Positions 26,468 through 33,837 of a stretch of DNA of 33,837 bases are shown here, piece after piece. Position 1 is the stretch's first letter; every line of letters starts with the position of its first letter. The notes beneath the pieces were generated by a model. The model did not search any database. It had not been told where the DNA came from and saw nothing but the letters and a program-made list of their open reading frames with translations. The translations under genes and the position numbers were made by a program. Source of the DNA: an uncultured Clostridia bacterium (GTDB taxonomy: Bacteria; Bacillota; Clostridia; Lachnospirales; Bianqueaceae); assembly GCA_944383515.1 (NCBI GenBank), contig CALWPV010000068.1, positions 1 to 33,837 on the forward strand, read 5' to 3'.

Positions 26468-27099
26468 ATGACACAGAAAAAAATTTACGATAAGGAGTTT
26501 AGAATTCAGGCAGTAAAGCTGGAAAGAGAAATTGGTTTTAGTGCAGCCGCAAAGGAATTAGGCGTCAACGTAGATACATTGTATGGGTGGAACAAGCACG
26601 CCAAAGACGTCAGACGGGATTTAGGACCAGGCACCCAGACGCCGGATACGGCTATGCGCAGCTGAAAAGCCGTTGAAGAAATGCGTGGCGGATATTACGG
26701 AAATTCCTGCACGAGATGGAAAGCTTTATGTCTCTGCTATTTTTGACTGTTATGATCTTGGTGTTCTCGGACTGGCAATGTCGGATAACAGGAAGGCTGC
26801 CCTGTGTGTATCCACCGTAAGGAATGCCGATATTTCCTACCCGTCTTCCGGAGCATGAACGGTGATGGTGGCAGATGCCATGATAATGCCCGCTGTGAGG
26901 CGATGTGGGCAAGAATGAAGGAGTAACTACCGTATAACAGATATGATACAAAGCAAATGATGATGGAAGAAGTGAAAACTCTAACCTAGAGATACTATAT
27001 GATTTACTGGAACACTCGTCGGATATGCTCTGCCAATGGAGGGGGCCACCTATGATCAAACGCAAACAATACTATGAGTCATTAGAACCGGTAGCTTAA
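26468..27099 (+). mobile_element. Degraded IS3-family insertion sequence
   Basis: OrfA begins at ATG 26468 behind GGGAGG and reads KKIYDKEFRIQAVKLERE, the helix-turn-helix start of IS3-type transposases, but is cut after about 48 residues. From about 26672 an OrfB piece follows, with ADITEIPARDGKLYVSAIFD (part of the DDE core) up to about 26820. A further frame near 26858-27099 encodes the C-terminal part, with NGDGGRCHDNARCEAMWARM containing the last catalytic region, an in-frame stop, then ICSANGGLPP and the terminal TAA. Several internal deletions and frameshifts make it inactive. Terminal inverted repeats were not identified. Confidence 0.85.
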
Positions 27100-27308
27100 A
27101 GAATTTCGTGAAGAAAAAGTGTAAAGGTGTATTGACAATATCATATAATGACATAGTAGAAGACATTATATTATTACTAACATGTCGGCTTTTCAGCGAT
27201 AAGAATCAAAGTATTCTGAAAAAATGATGTGTGGAATTCGGCTTAGCAAATACGAACGAATAACAATTTGACCTGAAATTAGCTCATAAAGAGGTGAAAG
27301 ACAAGTTA

Positions 27309-28211
27309 ATGGTGTTAGATAAGAATATTTATTTTAGTTTTTTGAAAATAAAGTATAAATATGACTATCAGTATATCATTTCAATTCTTAATAATGAAGC
27401 TGATTTTCCATATGTATTTTTTAAAGGGGAATCTTTGTCATATTATGCATATGGAGAACCTTGGAAAAGGCACTTTGGAGATATAGATATGTTAATTAAT
27501 CGGAAAGATGTAAGTAAGATGGAATCATTACTAGCGAGACATGGGTTTGTCTCGAAGCATCTTACAAGAGAAGAGAAAATTTTTATTAATGCTTTTTCTC
27601 ATCAAACACCACCTTTACGAAAGAAAACGAAGAGAGGAATGATAGAGATCGATTTAAACTTTGATATATTGTGGGGGGATTGGCGAGGAATGAGACCTAA
27701 TTTAGAATCCTTTTTTGAAAGAAGAGAAAGAATTCGGATGTTTGATGTAACAGTTCCAACATTAAATCCACAGGATTATTTTCTAGCACTTTGTTTACAT
27801 CACTATAAAGATATGAATAATATATATCATCTTTCTGATCATAATACCATTATTACAGAGAAGTTTTTAGATATTTCAAATTTTTGGATTAGACAAAAAA
27901 ACAGAATCGATATTGATGAAACAAGAAAATGGATGGATAAATATGAGTTAACACCTTTCTTTTTTTATATATTTACTTTAACATGTGAAATTTTTGATTT
28001 GCCAGATTTAAAGAGTTGGGCTGAAGAACTAAAGACAGAAGGAGGGAAGACATTATTATCTAAATATGGATTAAATGCCTCGGAAAGGAAAGTCTGGTCA
28101 ATCGGTTTTTTAGAAAGATTAGATAATCCTGATCTACCGTCAATCGTAAATGCAGATTTAACAGAACGAGATAAAAAAATGCTGGAAGTTAATAGGAAAA
28201 TTTTTGGATAA
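27309..28211 (+). CDS. Nucleotidyltransferase-fold protein (NTP_transf_5-like)
   Basis: The 300-residue protein starts at ATG 27309, 12 bases after GAGGTG; GTG 27294 overlaps that ribosome site. It shows the pattern of the uncharacterised nucleotidyltransferase family: FFKGESLSYYAYG, then HFGDIDMLI with the metal-binding Asp58 and Asp60, followed by EIDLNFDILW with a likely third acidic residue, and HHYKDM. Members often occur in RiPP loci, including lasso peptide clusters with HPr-kinase-like enzymes. The gene is AT-rich like the rest of the cluster. It is the first gene of the putative RiPP region, but separated from it by about 1 kb of decayed sequence. Confidence 0.75.
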   Translation: MVLDKNIYFSFLKIKYKYDYQYIISILNNEADFPYVFFKGESLSYYAYGEPWKRHFGDIDMLINRKDVSKMESLLARHGFVSKHLTREEKIFINAFSHQTPPLRKKTKRGMIEIDLNFDILWGDWRGMRPNLESFFERRERIRMFDVTVPTLNPQDYFLALCLHHYKDMNNIYHLSDHNTIITEKFLDISNFWIRQKNRIDIDETRKWMDKYELTPFFFYIFTLTCEIFDLPDLKSWAEELKTEGGKTLLSKYGLNASERKVWSIGFLERLDNPDLPSIVNADLTERDKKMLEVNRKIFG

Positions 28212-28275
28212 TTCCTATGAATTTTAATAAAGGTACTATAAAGTATTTTTAAGAGATGAAAAATAGGGAGATTTT

Positions 28276-28314
28276 ATGAAGCCAGATTGGAAATCATGTA
28301 TAGATTCTAGATAA
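28276..28314 (+). other. 12-codon micro-ORF with ribosome binding site
   Basis: AGGGAG (28264-28269) precedes ATG 28276, and the frame MKPDWKSCIDSR ends at TAA 28314. It could be the rest of a lost gene, for example a truncated precursor, or a chance reading. No function is proposed. Confidence 0.2.
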
Positions 28315-28404
28315 ATTTAACAGTATCTTGTGTAATTAAATAAATTGAAAGTTACATTATGAATTTTGATAGTCTTTTTATAAGATTTTAGATGAGGTGG
28401 TATT

Positions 28405-28671
28405 TTGAATAAAGAGGATATGTGTTACAGATTTTTTGAATAATTTAGAAATACAAGTTATGGAGATGTATTGCAACTAACAAGTGGTAATAATGAAATT
28501 TATTTGTATGTTAGAAAAGTTCTTGCAAAAGGAAAGGACTACTATGATTTGTCTATATCAAATATCTTTTGCGAGTCATGTCAACAATTTGTAAAAGACA
28601 TAAAACTAATTACAAAAATATGGGAAATTGCTAAAAAAACCAAACCAAGACAATTAGTTTTCTATATTTAA
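28405..28671 (+). pseudogene. Small gene with early in-frame stop
   Basis: A TTG start at 28405 behind GAGGTGG gives NKEDMCYRFFE, then TAA (28441-28443). The same frame continues without interruption to TAA 28671 with FRNTSYGDVLQLTSGNNEIYL and later SNIFCESCQQFVKDIKLITK. The full reading would be about 88 residues. I do not recognise the family; the C-E-S-C motif and size are compatible with a small RiPP-associated protein. The lone early stop suggests a recent loss. Confidence 0.4.
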
Positions 28672-29206
28672 GTAGAGATAGTCAACTTGATGATAATTTA
28701 AAAAAAAGGAGGGATATATTATAATTTCGGTGATGATTCTACTAAAATACAGGCAGCTGTTGATGATAAAAGGGAGTACATAATCATTTTTTAGGCAAGT
28801 CATTGTAAGTATCTTTGAAGATCTTAATTTAACTAGGATTAAGATTCTGTTAAAGGGAACAGCGGGAGTATCTAAGAAGTAGAACGAGATTGTCTGTAAC
28901 AAATAGAGGTGCCCCGATGAACACATAAAAAAATGGAAGGCTAGAATGGGAAAAGCCTTTTATCAACCGAGTAGAAGTGTCACGCGGGTTGGTAGCAAAA
29001 GCCGGATTGGAATAAAGATACAAATCATAGGCTTAACCGAGCTGGTTGAGCAGATATTTATTAAGTTACCAAGATGCATGTATGCATCTAGATGATATTA
29101 TACAAGGAGAAATACCCATCTCCTTGGCTCATTCATCTGAGATAGTAACCTGAAAAAGCCTTTATTTTAAAGGGAAAATCACTTGACAATATAGGAGGGT
29201 ATTATT
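28672..29206. other. Decayed intergenic region before the radical SAM genes
   Basis: There is no intact gene. A ribosome-site-like AAAGGAGGG at 28705-28713 has no usable ORF behind it. Short open stretches near 28935-29092 look like gene debris. Two structured elements are listed separately: the palindrome at 29072-29089 and a hairpin at 29103-29126. No clear promoter for the cluster was found here. Confidence 0.5.
29072..29126 (+). promoter_or_regulatory. Palindrome and hairpin upstream of the pqqD-like gene
   Basis: AGATGCAT-GT-ATGCATCT (29072-29089) is an 18-bp near-perfect palindrome and a candidate operator. CAAGGAGA (29103-29110) and TCTCCTTG (29119-29126) form an 8-bp hairpin that would lie in the 5' leader of the cluster, or end a transcript from upstream. 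There is no T-run after it. Confidence 0.35.
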
Positions 29207-29461
29207 ATGTTTAAGAAGTCGCAATTTATTGCACAAGAAAAAGTAGGAGATATTTTAGTTATTTTTGAAGAGAAAAATGAAGAGTTTTATTATTTGGATA
29301 AATTGGAACAATTGATATGGGATAACATAGAAACACGAACGGTGGATGAAATGGTATCTTTTATATATGAGCAATATGATGAGAAAAAAGATAAGATTAA
29401 AAATGATTTATTAAGGTTTTATTCGGAACTTCTGGAAAAGGAGCTAATATATGAAAAATAA
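29207..29461 (+). CDS. PqqD-like peptide-binding protein (RRE)
   Basis: An 84-residue protein from ATG 29207 after TAGGAGGG. Its layout matches PqqD-type RiPP recognition elements: beta-strands at the N-terminus (GDILVIFEEKNEEFYYLDKL), the segment LEQLIWDNIETRTVDEMVSF where PqqD proteins have A..iW..ldG..t..ei, and a C-terminal helix pair. It probably binds the leader of the precursor and presents it to the radical SAM enzymes. It overlaps the following peptidase gene by 11 bases. Confidence 0.8.
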   Translation: MFKKSQFIAQEKVGDILVIFEEKNEEFYYLDKLEQLIWDNIETRTVDEMVSFIYEQYDEKKDKIKNDLLRFYSELLEKELIYEK

Positions 29462-29804
29462 GAGAAATTTTTTAAAAAAACAAATTTTTATCCTTGAGAA
29501 TTTACATAAAAAAAATAAAGAGTTTTATATTACTATTCATGGCGAAAGTATGATGCCTTCGTTATCAGATGGACAAAAAATTAGGATTATACCAATTAAA
29601 TGTTATGATAAAGAAATTGAAGAAGGGGATGTTATTTTGTTTTCGAAATTTCCATCCCATATGACAGTACATAGGGTATATGAGGTGAAGAAAATGTGTT
29701 CAGAAACCTTCTATTGGACCAAGGGGGATAATAATACTTGTCCGGATAACTATTATGTAAAGAAAAAAGATATAGTAGGAATTTTACCAAATCTTAAGAA
29801 ATGA
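29451..29804 (+). CDS. Short S24/S26-type peptidase without membrane anchor
   Basis: The 117-residue protein has the signal-peptidase serine motif GESMMPSL (Ser33) and the GDVILFS strand. In place of the bacterial catalytic lysine there is VHRV (His74), as in SipW/ER-type signal peptidases. Box E reads TKGDNNTCPDN. The usual N-terminal transmembrane helix is missing, so the enzyme is probably cytoplasmic. In this setting it may remove the leader from the modified peptide. It starts within the pqqD-like gene (ATG 29451) and ends nine bases before the first radical SAM gene, indicating one operon. Confidence 0.82.
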   Translation: MKNKRNFLKKQIFILENLHKKNKEFYITIHGESMMPSLSDGQKIRIIPIKCYDKEIEEGDVILFSKFPSHMTVHRVYEVKKMCSETFYWTKGDNNTCPDNYYVKKKDIVGILPNLKK

Positions 29805-29813
29805 GGGAATTTT

Positions 29814-31178
29814 ATGAAATCGCTACATTGGGATATCACAAATAGGTGTAATTTAAGATGTAAGCATTGCTATAATGCTGACCGATATTTTAATGCTAAC
29901 TCTAAGGATTATTCAAACAAGGAACTGTCGCTTGATGATAGTCTTAAGATAGTGGATAAAATAATGCAGGATGGATTTGATCACATTCATTTGCTGGGAG
30001 GGGAACCGTTAGCGAGTCCTAATCTTATGCCAATTATTAAACGTGCAAAAGAATATGGATTGAAGGTAACGATTAATTCTAATGCAACATTATTAGATTC
30101 TAAAATGCAGGATAAATTAATCGAATTAGAGATTGATCATTTTGCTGCAAGTATAGATGGTGTATCAACTAAAACAAATGATTGGATTAGGGGCAATGGG
30201 ACTTTTGAGGTAGTATGCTCTAATATGAAGGAATTTAACAAAAAAATATTATTATCTGGCTCATTAATTCAAACATGTATAGTTTCTACTATTACACGTG
30301 CGAATTACAATGAAATTATTAAGTTACCCAGGCTTGCAAGAGAAATTGGTTGTCACCATATAACAATTGCCACTTTCATTGAATCTGGAAATGGACGTGA
30401 AAGCAAAGAGGCTTTTGAAGCACCGGTTGATCTTTTGTTTGATGCTATTTTTGAAATGATAAAAAAAGAATTGGATAATACAAACGATTTGTATTTTCAA
30501 CTAGATTCACGACCGTATGTTGTAGAGTATTTACATAGTAAATTTAATGCACCGATTCTATTTAATCCTAAGAATGCTCTTTGCTGTGCGGGAGAAGATA
30601 TTTGGTACATGGAAGCCGATGGGGATATTCATCCCTGTTTAGTCTATAGATTAAACGCTGGTATCGAAGCTCAACAGCATGGGATTTTTAAAACAGAAAA
30701 ACTTAATTTGAGTACTAATGAGATATCTTGCATTAGAGAATCAAAATACTGGAGGGATTTTTTAAAATACAAAAATGATTTTGATGTTTCGAAGATTATC
30801 CCATGCGATCAGTGTAAATATACTAATATATGCATGCCATGTCCACTTGAATATTTTGGAGGTAAAAAGAATAATGAAGAGTGCATGTGGGTTATAAAGA
30901 AATTAAATGAAGATATCTGCAACCTAAAAAAAATAAAGGTGGAGATAAAAGAAGATATTCTTATAAAAAATAATGAAATTGTTAAGGCGGGAAAAAGGGT
31001 GTTGGAATGCGATGATTTCTCTTTACGTATTTTGCAAAGTATCGTAAATGGAAAGGATTTTGCTACTATCGTCAATTCTATTGTAAAGACATGTGCAGTA
31101 ACGGAAGAACGGGTACAGTTGGACGTTGCACATTTGATGAATTATTTCATTAGTAGAGATATTCTATCATATAAGTAA
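29814..31178 (+). CDS. Radical SAM/SPASM maturase with C-terminal PqqD-like extension
   Basis: This 454-residue enzyme has the radical SAM cluster motif at Cys12, Cys16 and Cys19 (RCNLRCKHC), then the LLGGEPL glycine motif and NSNATLL. The SPASM region from about residue 260 holds CCAGEDIWYMEADGDIHPC and, later, PCDQCKYTNICMPC for auxiliary iron-sulfur clusters. The final ~95 residues (from about KVEIKEDILIK) look like a PqqD-type domain, so leader recognition may be built in. Such enzymes introduce thioether or carbon-carbon links in peptides. GAGGGAA precedes ATG 29814. Confidence 0.88.
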   Translation: MKSLHWDITNRCNLRCKHCYNADRYFNANSKDYSNKELSLDDSLKIVDKIMQDGFDHIHLLGGEPLASPNLMPIIKRAKEYGLKVTINSNATLLDSKMQDKLIELEIDHFAASIDGVSTKTNDWIRGNGTFEVVCSNMKEFNKKILLSGSLIQTCIVSTITRANYNEIIKLPRLAREIGCHHITIATFIESGNGRESKEAFEAPVDLLFDAIFEMIKKELDNTNDLYFQLDSRPYVVEYLHSKFNAPILFNPKNALCCAGEDIWYMEADGDIHPCLVYRLNAGIEAQQHGIFKTEKLNLSTNEISCIRESKYWRDFLKYKNDFDVSKIIPCDQCKYTNICMPCPLEYFGGKKNNEECMWVIKKLNEDICNLKKIKVEIKEDILIKNNEIVKAGKRVLECDDFSLRILQSIVNGKDFATIVNSIVKTCAVTEERVQLDVAHLMNYFISRDILSYK

Positions 31179-31200
31179 AGTTTATTTAAGGAGTAAAATG

Positions 31201-32253
31201 ATGCGAACATTATTGTGGGACTATACAGAGGAATGTAACTTACGTTGTATACATTGTTATAATTCAGAAAATAACAGAAAAAGAAGGAAAACGATATATA
31301 CGGAAGAATGTAAGGAGTTTTTTTTAGGACAATTAGAAAAATTAAAGATAAATCATGTTCATTTACTAGGAGGAGAGCCTTTATGTTCTGAAAATATTTT
31401 TGATTTTATTAGGCAAGCTAAATGCAGAAACATAAAAATATCAATAAATACAAATGGAACATTATTATCAAGAAAGGTGATTGATACGCTGATTGAGTTG
31501 AACGTTGATCAATTGACTATTAGTTTAGATGGAGCAGACTCAGAATCAAATGATGAAATAAGAGGAAAAGGGACATTTGATATAGTAATGTACCATTTGA
31601 AGTTATTAAGTCAAGAACTTAAAAAAACACATACACAGCTGTTTGTTCAATTGGCAACAGTTATCACTCGAATAAACAAAGAGACAATACATAGATTACC
31701 TTTATTAGCAAATCAATTTGATATCAAAGTAATTGATGTTATGCCAGTAGCGATTAGAGGGGAAGCCAAGAAAAATATTGACAGGTTGGGAATAACTTGT
31801 GAAGAATACTTTAATGTTTTATCTAAAATGATTCCATTAGCATATTTTTGCAAAGTGAAACTTCAAATTGATTGTAAGTCAAAAGTTCTAGAGGCTTTCG
31901 CTCGTAAAAATAATTGCAATATGAAATTTGAAACAGAATTTGATTCATGTCAGGCTGGCGATAGGATTATTTATATGGATGCAGAGGGAAATTTATTTCC
32001 ATGTAGTCCCTTATCCATGACCAAATTAGGACAAGAGATGAGGGAATCAATTTTTGATGATTTATGTGTTTTGAAAGTTAGAAATTTTAAGGAGAGGATA
32101 GAGCAATATTTTTCTAATATCCAGTTGCCAAAGACTTGTAAAAAATGCGAAAAAAATAATTCGTGTGACTTTGGAAAGTGTGGATGTTCAATAAGCTATG
32201 AATTGTGTGAGTTGGCTATGGAGCATTTGGAAGAAAACCACAATTCGATTTAA
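31201..32253 (+). CDS. Second radical SAM/SPASM maturase
   Basis: The 350-residue enzyme is a paralogue of the preceding one. With ATG 31201 as start (seven bases after AAGGAG) the cluster cysteines fall at 12, 16 and 19 (ECNLRCIHC), the same positions as in the first enzyme; ATG 31198 is the alternative. LLGGEPL and SINTNGTLL follow. Its SPASM region has SCQAGDRIIYMDAEGNLFPC and a cysteine-rich end (CKKCEKNNSCDFGKCGC). It lacks the PqqD-like extension, so it may rely on the separate PqqD protein. It ends just before the precursor gene. Confidence 0.88.
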   Translation: MRTLLWDYTEECNLRCIHCYNSENNRKRRKTIYTEECKEFFLGQLEKLKINHVHLLGGEPLCSENIFDFIRQAKCRNIKISINTNGTLLSRKVIDTLIELNVDQLTISLDGADSESNDEIRGKGTFDIVMYHLKLLSQELKKTHTQLFVQLATVITRINKETIHRLPLLANQFDIKVIDVMPVAIRGEAKKNIDRLGITCEEYFNVLSKMIPLAYFCKVKLQIDCKSKVLEAFARKNNCNMKFETEFDSCQAGDRIIYMDAEGNLFPCSPLSMTKLGQEMRESIFDDLCVLKVRNFKERIEQYFSNIQLPKTCKKCEKNNSCDFGKCGCSISYELCELAMEHLEENHNSI

Positions 32254-32289
32254 TATATATTGTGGAATCTAATGAAAGGGAGGAAAACC

Positions 32290-32451
32290 ATGGAAGAACG
32301 TAGCAAAAAGTTAAGTGCTGAAGAAAAATTAGGTGCTGAAGAAAAGCAAAAGTATACAAGTCCTATGGTAAAAGCATTGGATATTTCACAAGCACTTATG
32401 GTTGCCGCATCAAAGAGCGGAATGGGTAATTGTAAAATTACATTTATCTAA
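32290..32451 (+). CDS. Candidate RiPP precursor peptide
   Basis: A 53-residue peptide from ATG 32290 behind GGGAGG (32279-32284). The leader is highly charged, with a six-residue tandem repeat built on A-E-E-K. It then has KYTSPMVKALDISQALMVAA, whose YxxP element resembles leader motifs read by RRE domains. The end SKSGMGNCKITFI has one Cys, two Ser and several hydrophobic residues, fitting a small modified core. It lies between the second radical SAM gene and the HPr-kinase-like gene. It is not one of the precursor families I recognise. Confidence 0.75.
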   Translation: MEERSKKLSAEEKLGAEEKQKYTSPMVKALDISQALMVAASKSGMGNCKITFI

Positions 32452-32460
32452 TGTAATCAG

Positions 32461-32497
32461 GAATTTTATCCCGTAGATTGTCTGCGGGATAAAATTC
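32461..32497 (+). terminator. Strong hairpin between precursor and kinase genes
   Basis: GAATTTTATCCCG (32461-32473) and CGGGATAAAATTC (32485-32497) are perfect complements with an 11-base loop. There is no clear T-run, so it probably protects the precursor mRNA 3' end or partially attenuates the downstream gene, giving more peptide than enzyme. Confidence 0.6.
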
Positions 32498-32548
32498 ATC
32501 CTGAATATCAGCAACTAAATGAAAAAGGCTTATTAGAAGGATAAGAGT

Positions 32549-33481
32549 ATGAAATGTATAGAGATTGCAAATAAACTTATTGCAATTTATGGCGATGAGT
32601 GGTTAATCAAGGATTTTTCTAGGAGGGTTCAGTTTAGAAATGTTTTAGATATTCAAAAGACTGACCTTAAAGTTATGTTGAAAGTTGTAAAAGTACTTAA
32701 CAGGACTATACCAATTTCCTCCGGAATATACGAGCCAGTTTTTGATGAAACCGGTTTTTCTAGAAATATCCTAGGTATATGCGAATTATACTTTGTTGCT
32801 AGAGAGAATACAATATTTGTTAATTATATTAATTGCCATAGTAAAGATAATAGAGAGATTATAGTGGACGCAACTTTACAATTTGTTTCACTAAGCATGT
32901 TATATTTGGATATACTGCCCTTTCATGGAGCACTTGTAATTTCTAATGGTTGTGGAATAATATTGGCAGGTCAATCGGGAGCTGGAAAATCAACCTTGGA
33001 ATTTTCATTAGTTAATGCAGGAATGAAATTTTTTTCAGATGATATCTTTTTTCTTGGGAATGATGGATGGATCTATAATAATGGGGAGTATATTATGGGA
33101 CTTAGAGAAGATGCAATAAATAAGTTAAGAATATCATCGGATTTTTTTAGGGAGAGGGTTAGTGGTGGTAAAAGAATAATTGACATGAGAATGAAAGCGT
33201 ATAATGACCATAGGGTGAAAGTAAAGTATATTTTTTTTCCACTGGGAGGAAATCAAAAAAAGGGGCATTCTATTATTCAGTTATCAAGGGAGGAAACCAT
33301 AATAAAATTATTAGAACTTACTATTTCAGAAAAACTCCCATCAGAATTTAAGCATAAATATTTTAAAAGTTTAAGCAGGTTGGTTAAAACGTTAAAGTCA
33401 TATGAGATCAAAAGATCACTTTCGTGTGATGACTTTGAAACAGAGCAGATTTGTAAAGATATACTTAGAATAGTTAAATGA
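32549..33481 (+). CDS. HPr-kinase-like peptide-modifying enzyme
   Basis: The 310-residue protein has the HPr kinase P-loop AGQSGAGKST (Walker A around residues 140-149), preceded by LPFHGALVI with the family His, and followed by FFSDDIFFL, the S-D-D segment of the HprK fold. It lacks the N-terminal domain of true HPr kinase. Related proteins occur in lasso peptide clusters, where they phosphorylate a precursor serine, and in the SynChlorMet cassette (ScmC). Here Ser40 or Ser42 of the candidate precursor would be a possible target, which is inference. GAAGGATAAGA precedes ATG 32549. Confidence 0.78.
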   Translation: MKCIEIANKLIAIYGDEWLIKDFSRRVQFRNVLDIQKTDLKVMLKVVKVLNRTIPISSGIYEPVFDETGFSRNILGICELYFVARENTIFVNYINCHSKDNREIIVDATLQFVSLSMLYLDILPFHGALVISNGCGIILAGQSGAGKSTLEFSLVNAGMKFFSDDIFFLGNDGWIYNNGEYIMGLREDAINKLRISSDFFRERVSGGKRIIDMRMKAYNDHRVKVKYIFFPLGGNQKKGHSIIQLSREETIIKLLELTISEKLPSEFKHKYFKSLSRLVKTLKSYEIKRSLSCDDFETEQICKDILRIVK

Positions 33482-33565
33482 GTTTTGAATGAAGTGCTAT
33501 AATAAAGTTGTAACGATAGTGGCTAATAATCTATAATAAAAACCATAAGAAAAGAGGTAATCATT

Positions 33566-33837
33566 ATGTTACAAAATTATACTCCTGAATTCAAAAAGAA
33601 GATGGTTCGCCTCCATGAGGAAAGGGGCCGAACCTACCAAAGTATCACCGCTGAGTATAGCGTATCTAAAGCCAGTATCTCTCAAGTAATGCTTAGAATT
33701 CCGCAATGAACGCCAAACAGATCCTCAAGCCCAAGAAGAGTATGACTCCATGAAAGAGAATATCCGTTTAAAAAGGGAAAATGAAGAATTACGCAAGGAG
33801 ATTGCATTCTTAAAAAAGCGGCGGCATTCTTTGCAAA
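33566..33837 (+). mobile_element. IS3-family OrfA, frameshifted and cut by the window end
   Basis: ATG 33566 begins MLQNYTPEFKKKMVRLHEE, a transposase helix-turn-helix. The frame stops at TGA 33707-33709. Around 33687 the coding sense moves to another frame, which continues FRNERQTDPQAQEEYDSM and a coiled-coil-like KRENEELRKEIAFLKKAA to the window end. The element is thus a frameshifted remnant, or its OrfA carries a recent one-base change. It is a different IS3 subgroup member from the one at 26468. Confidence 0.8.

Noticed and set aside
28720-28725. TATAAT in a context resembling the agrB promoter
   Set aside because: The flanking GGAG and TATATTATAATTT resemble the agrB leader, but no LytTR-like repeats occur 41 or 62 bp upstream, and no gene follows.
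29184-29206. TTGACA just upstream of the pqqD-like gene as its promoter
   Set aside because: A -10 box at normal spacing would fall on or inside the coding start, so it cannot drive this gene.

Overview
The window looks like a chromosomal segment of a Clostridia-type Firmicute, probably Lachnospiraceae-like. The grounds are strong AAGGAGG-type ribosome binding sites, a T-box-controlled branched-chain amino acid operon, an Agr/LytTR quorum-sensing locus, a DUF6054-like protein, an Rpn-nuclease tail and small IS3-type remnants. There are two compositional halves. Bases 1 to about 21.4 kb are moderately GC-rich and mostly housekeeping. From about 22.7 kb to the end the DNA is clearly AT-rich, carries decayed insertion sequences and holds signalling and peptide-modification genes.

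Left part (1-8.6 kb): the C-terminal end of a Rieske-type protein, an APH-family phosphotransferase, a decayed metallo-beta-lactamase-fold gene and a convergent GNAT acetyltransferase. A DUF4143 ATPase follows, with its own promoter and flanked by a 60-bp direct repeat that looks like an insertion scar upstream of a Cof-type HAD phosphatase. Then come a DUF6054-like protein, an Rpn-nuclease tail and two orphan substrate-binding-like lipoproteins.

Middle (8.65-21.4 kb): a promoter and T-box leader with a leucine-type specifier precede leuA-ilvB-ilvN-ilvC-ilvD-leuC-leuD-(DUF815 ATPase)-ilvA. A separate ridA-gpsA-like pair follows. The operon makes valine, isoleucine and leucine precursors, IlvA supplies 2-oxobutyrate, and RidA can clear the reactive enamine that IlvA releases. 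leuB is absent.

Right part (21.4-33.8 kb): an orphan Phd/YefM-type antitoxin and a glycosyltransferase gene broken by an amber codon lead into an Agr-like locus: agrB, agrD with Ser in place of Cys, an AgrA-like LytTR regulator, and a convergent AgrC-like kinase. Two promoters, one before agrB and one beyond the kinase gene, carry LytTR-like direct repeats with the same geometry (21-bp repeat spacing, 41 bp to TATAAT). The second drives a region with no ORF that looks like a structured RNA, by analogy with staphylococcal P2/P3 and RNAIII.

After an IS3 remnant there is an unusual RiPP-type cluster: a nucleotidyltransferase, a PqqD-like protein, a soluble S26-type peptidase, two paralogous radical SAM/SPASM enzymes (one with a C-terminal PqqD-like extension), a 53-residue candidate precursor, and an HPr-kinase-like enzyme. 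A frameshifted IS3 OrfA ends the window. The Agr/RNA unit and this RiPP cluster are the most promising candidates for undescribed biology.
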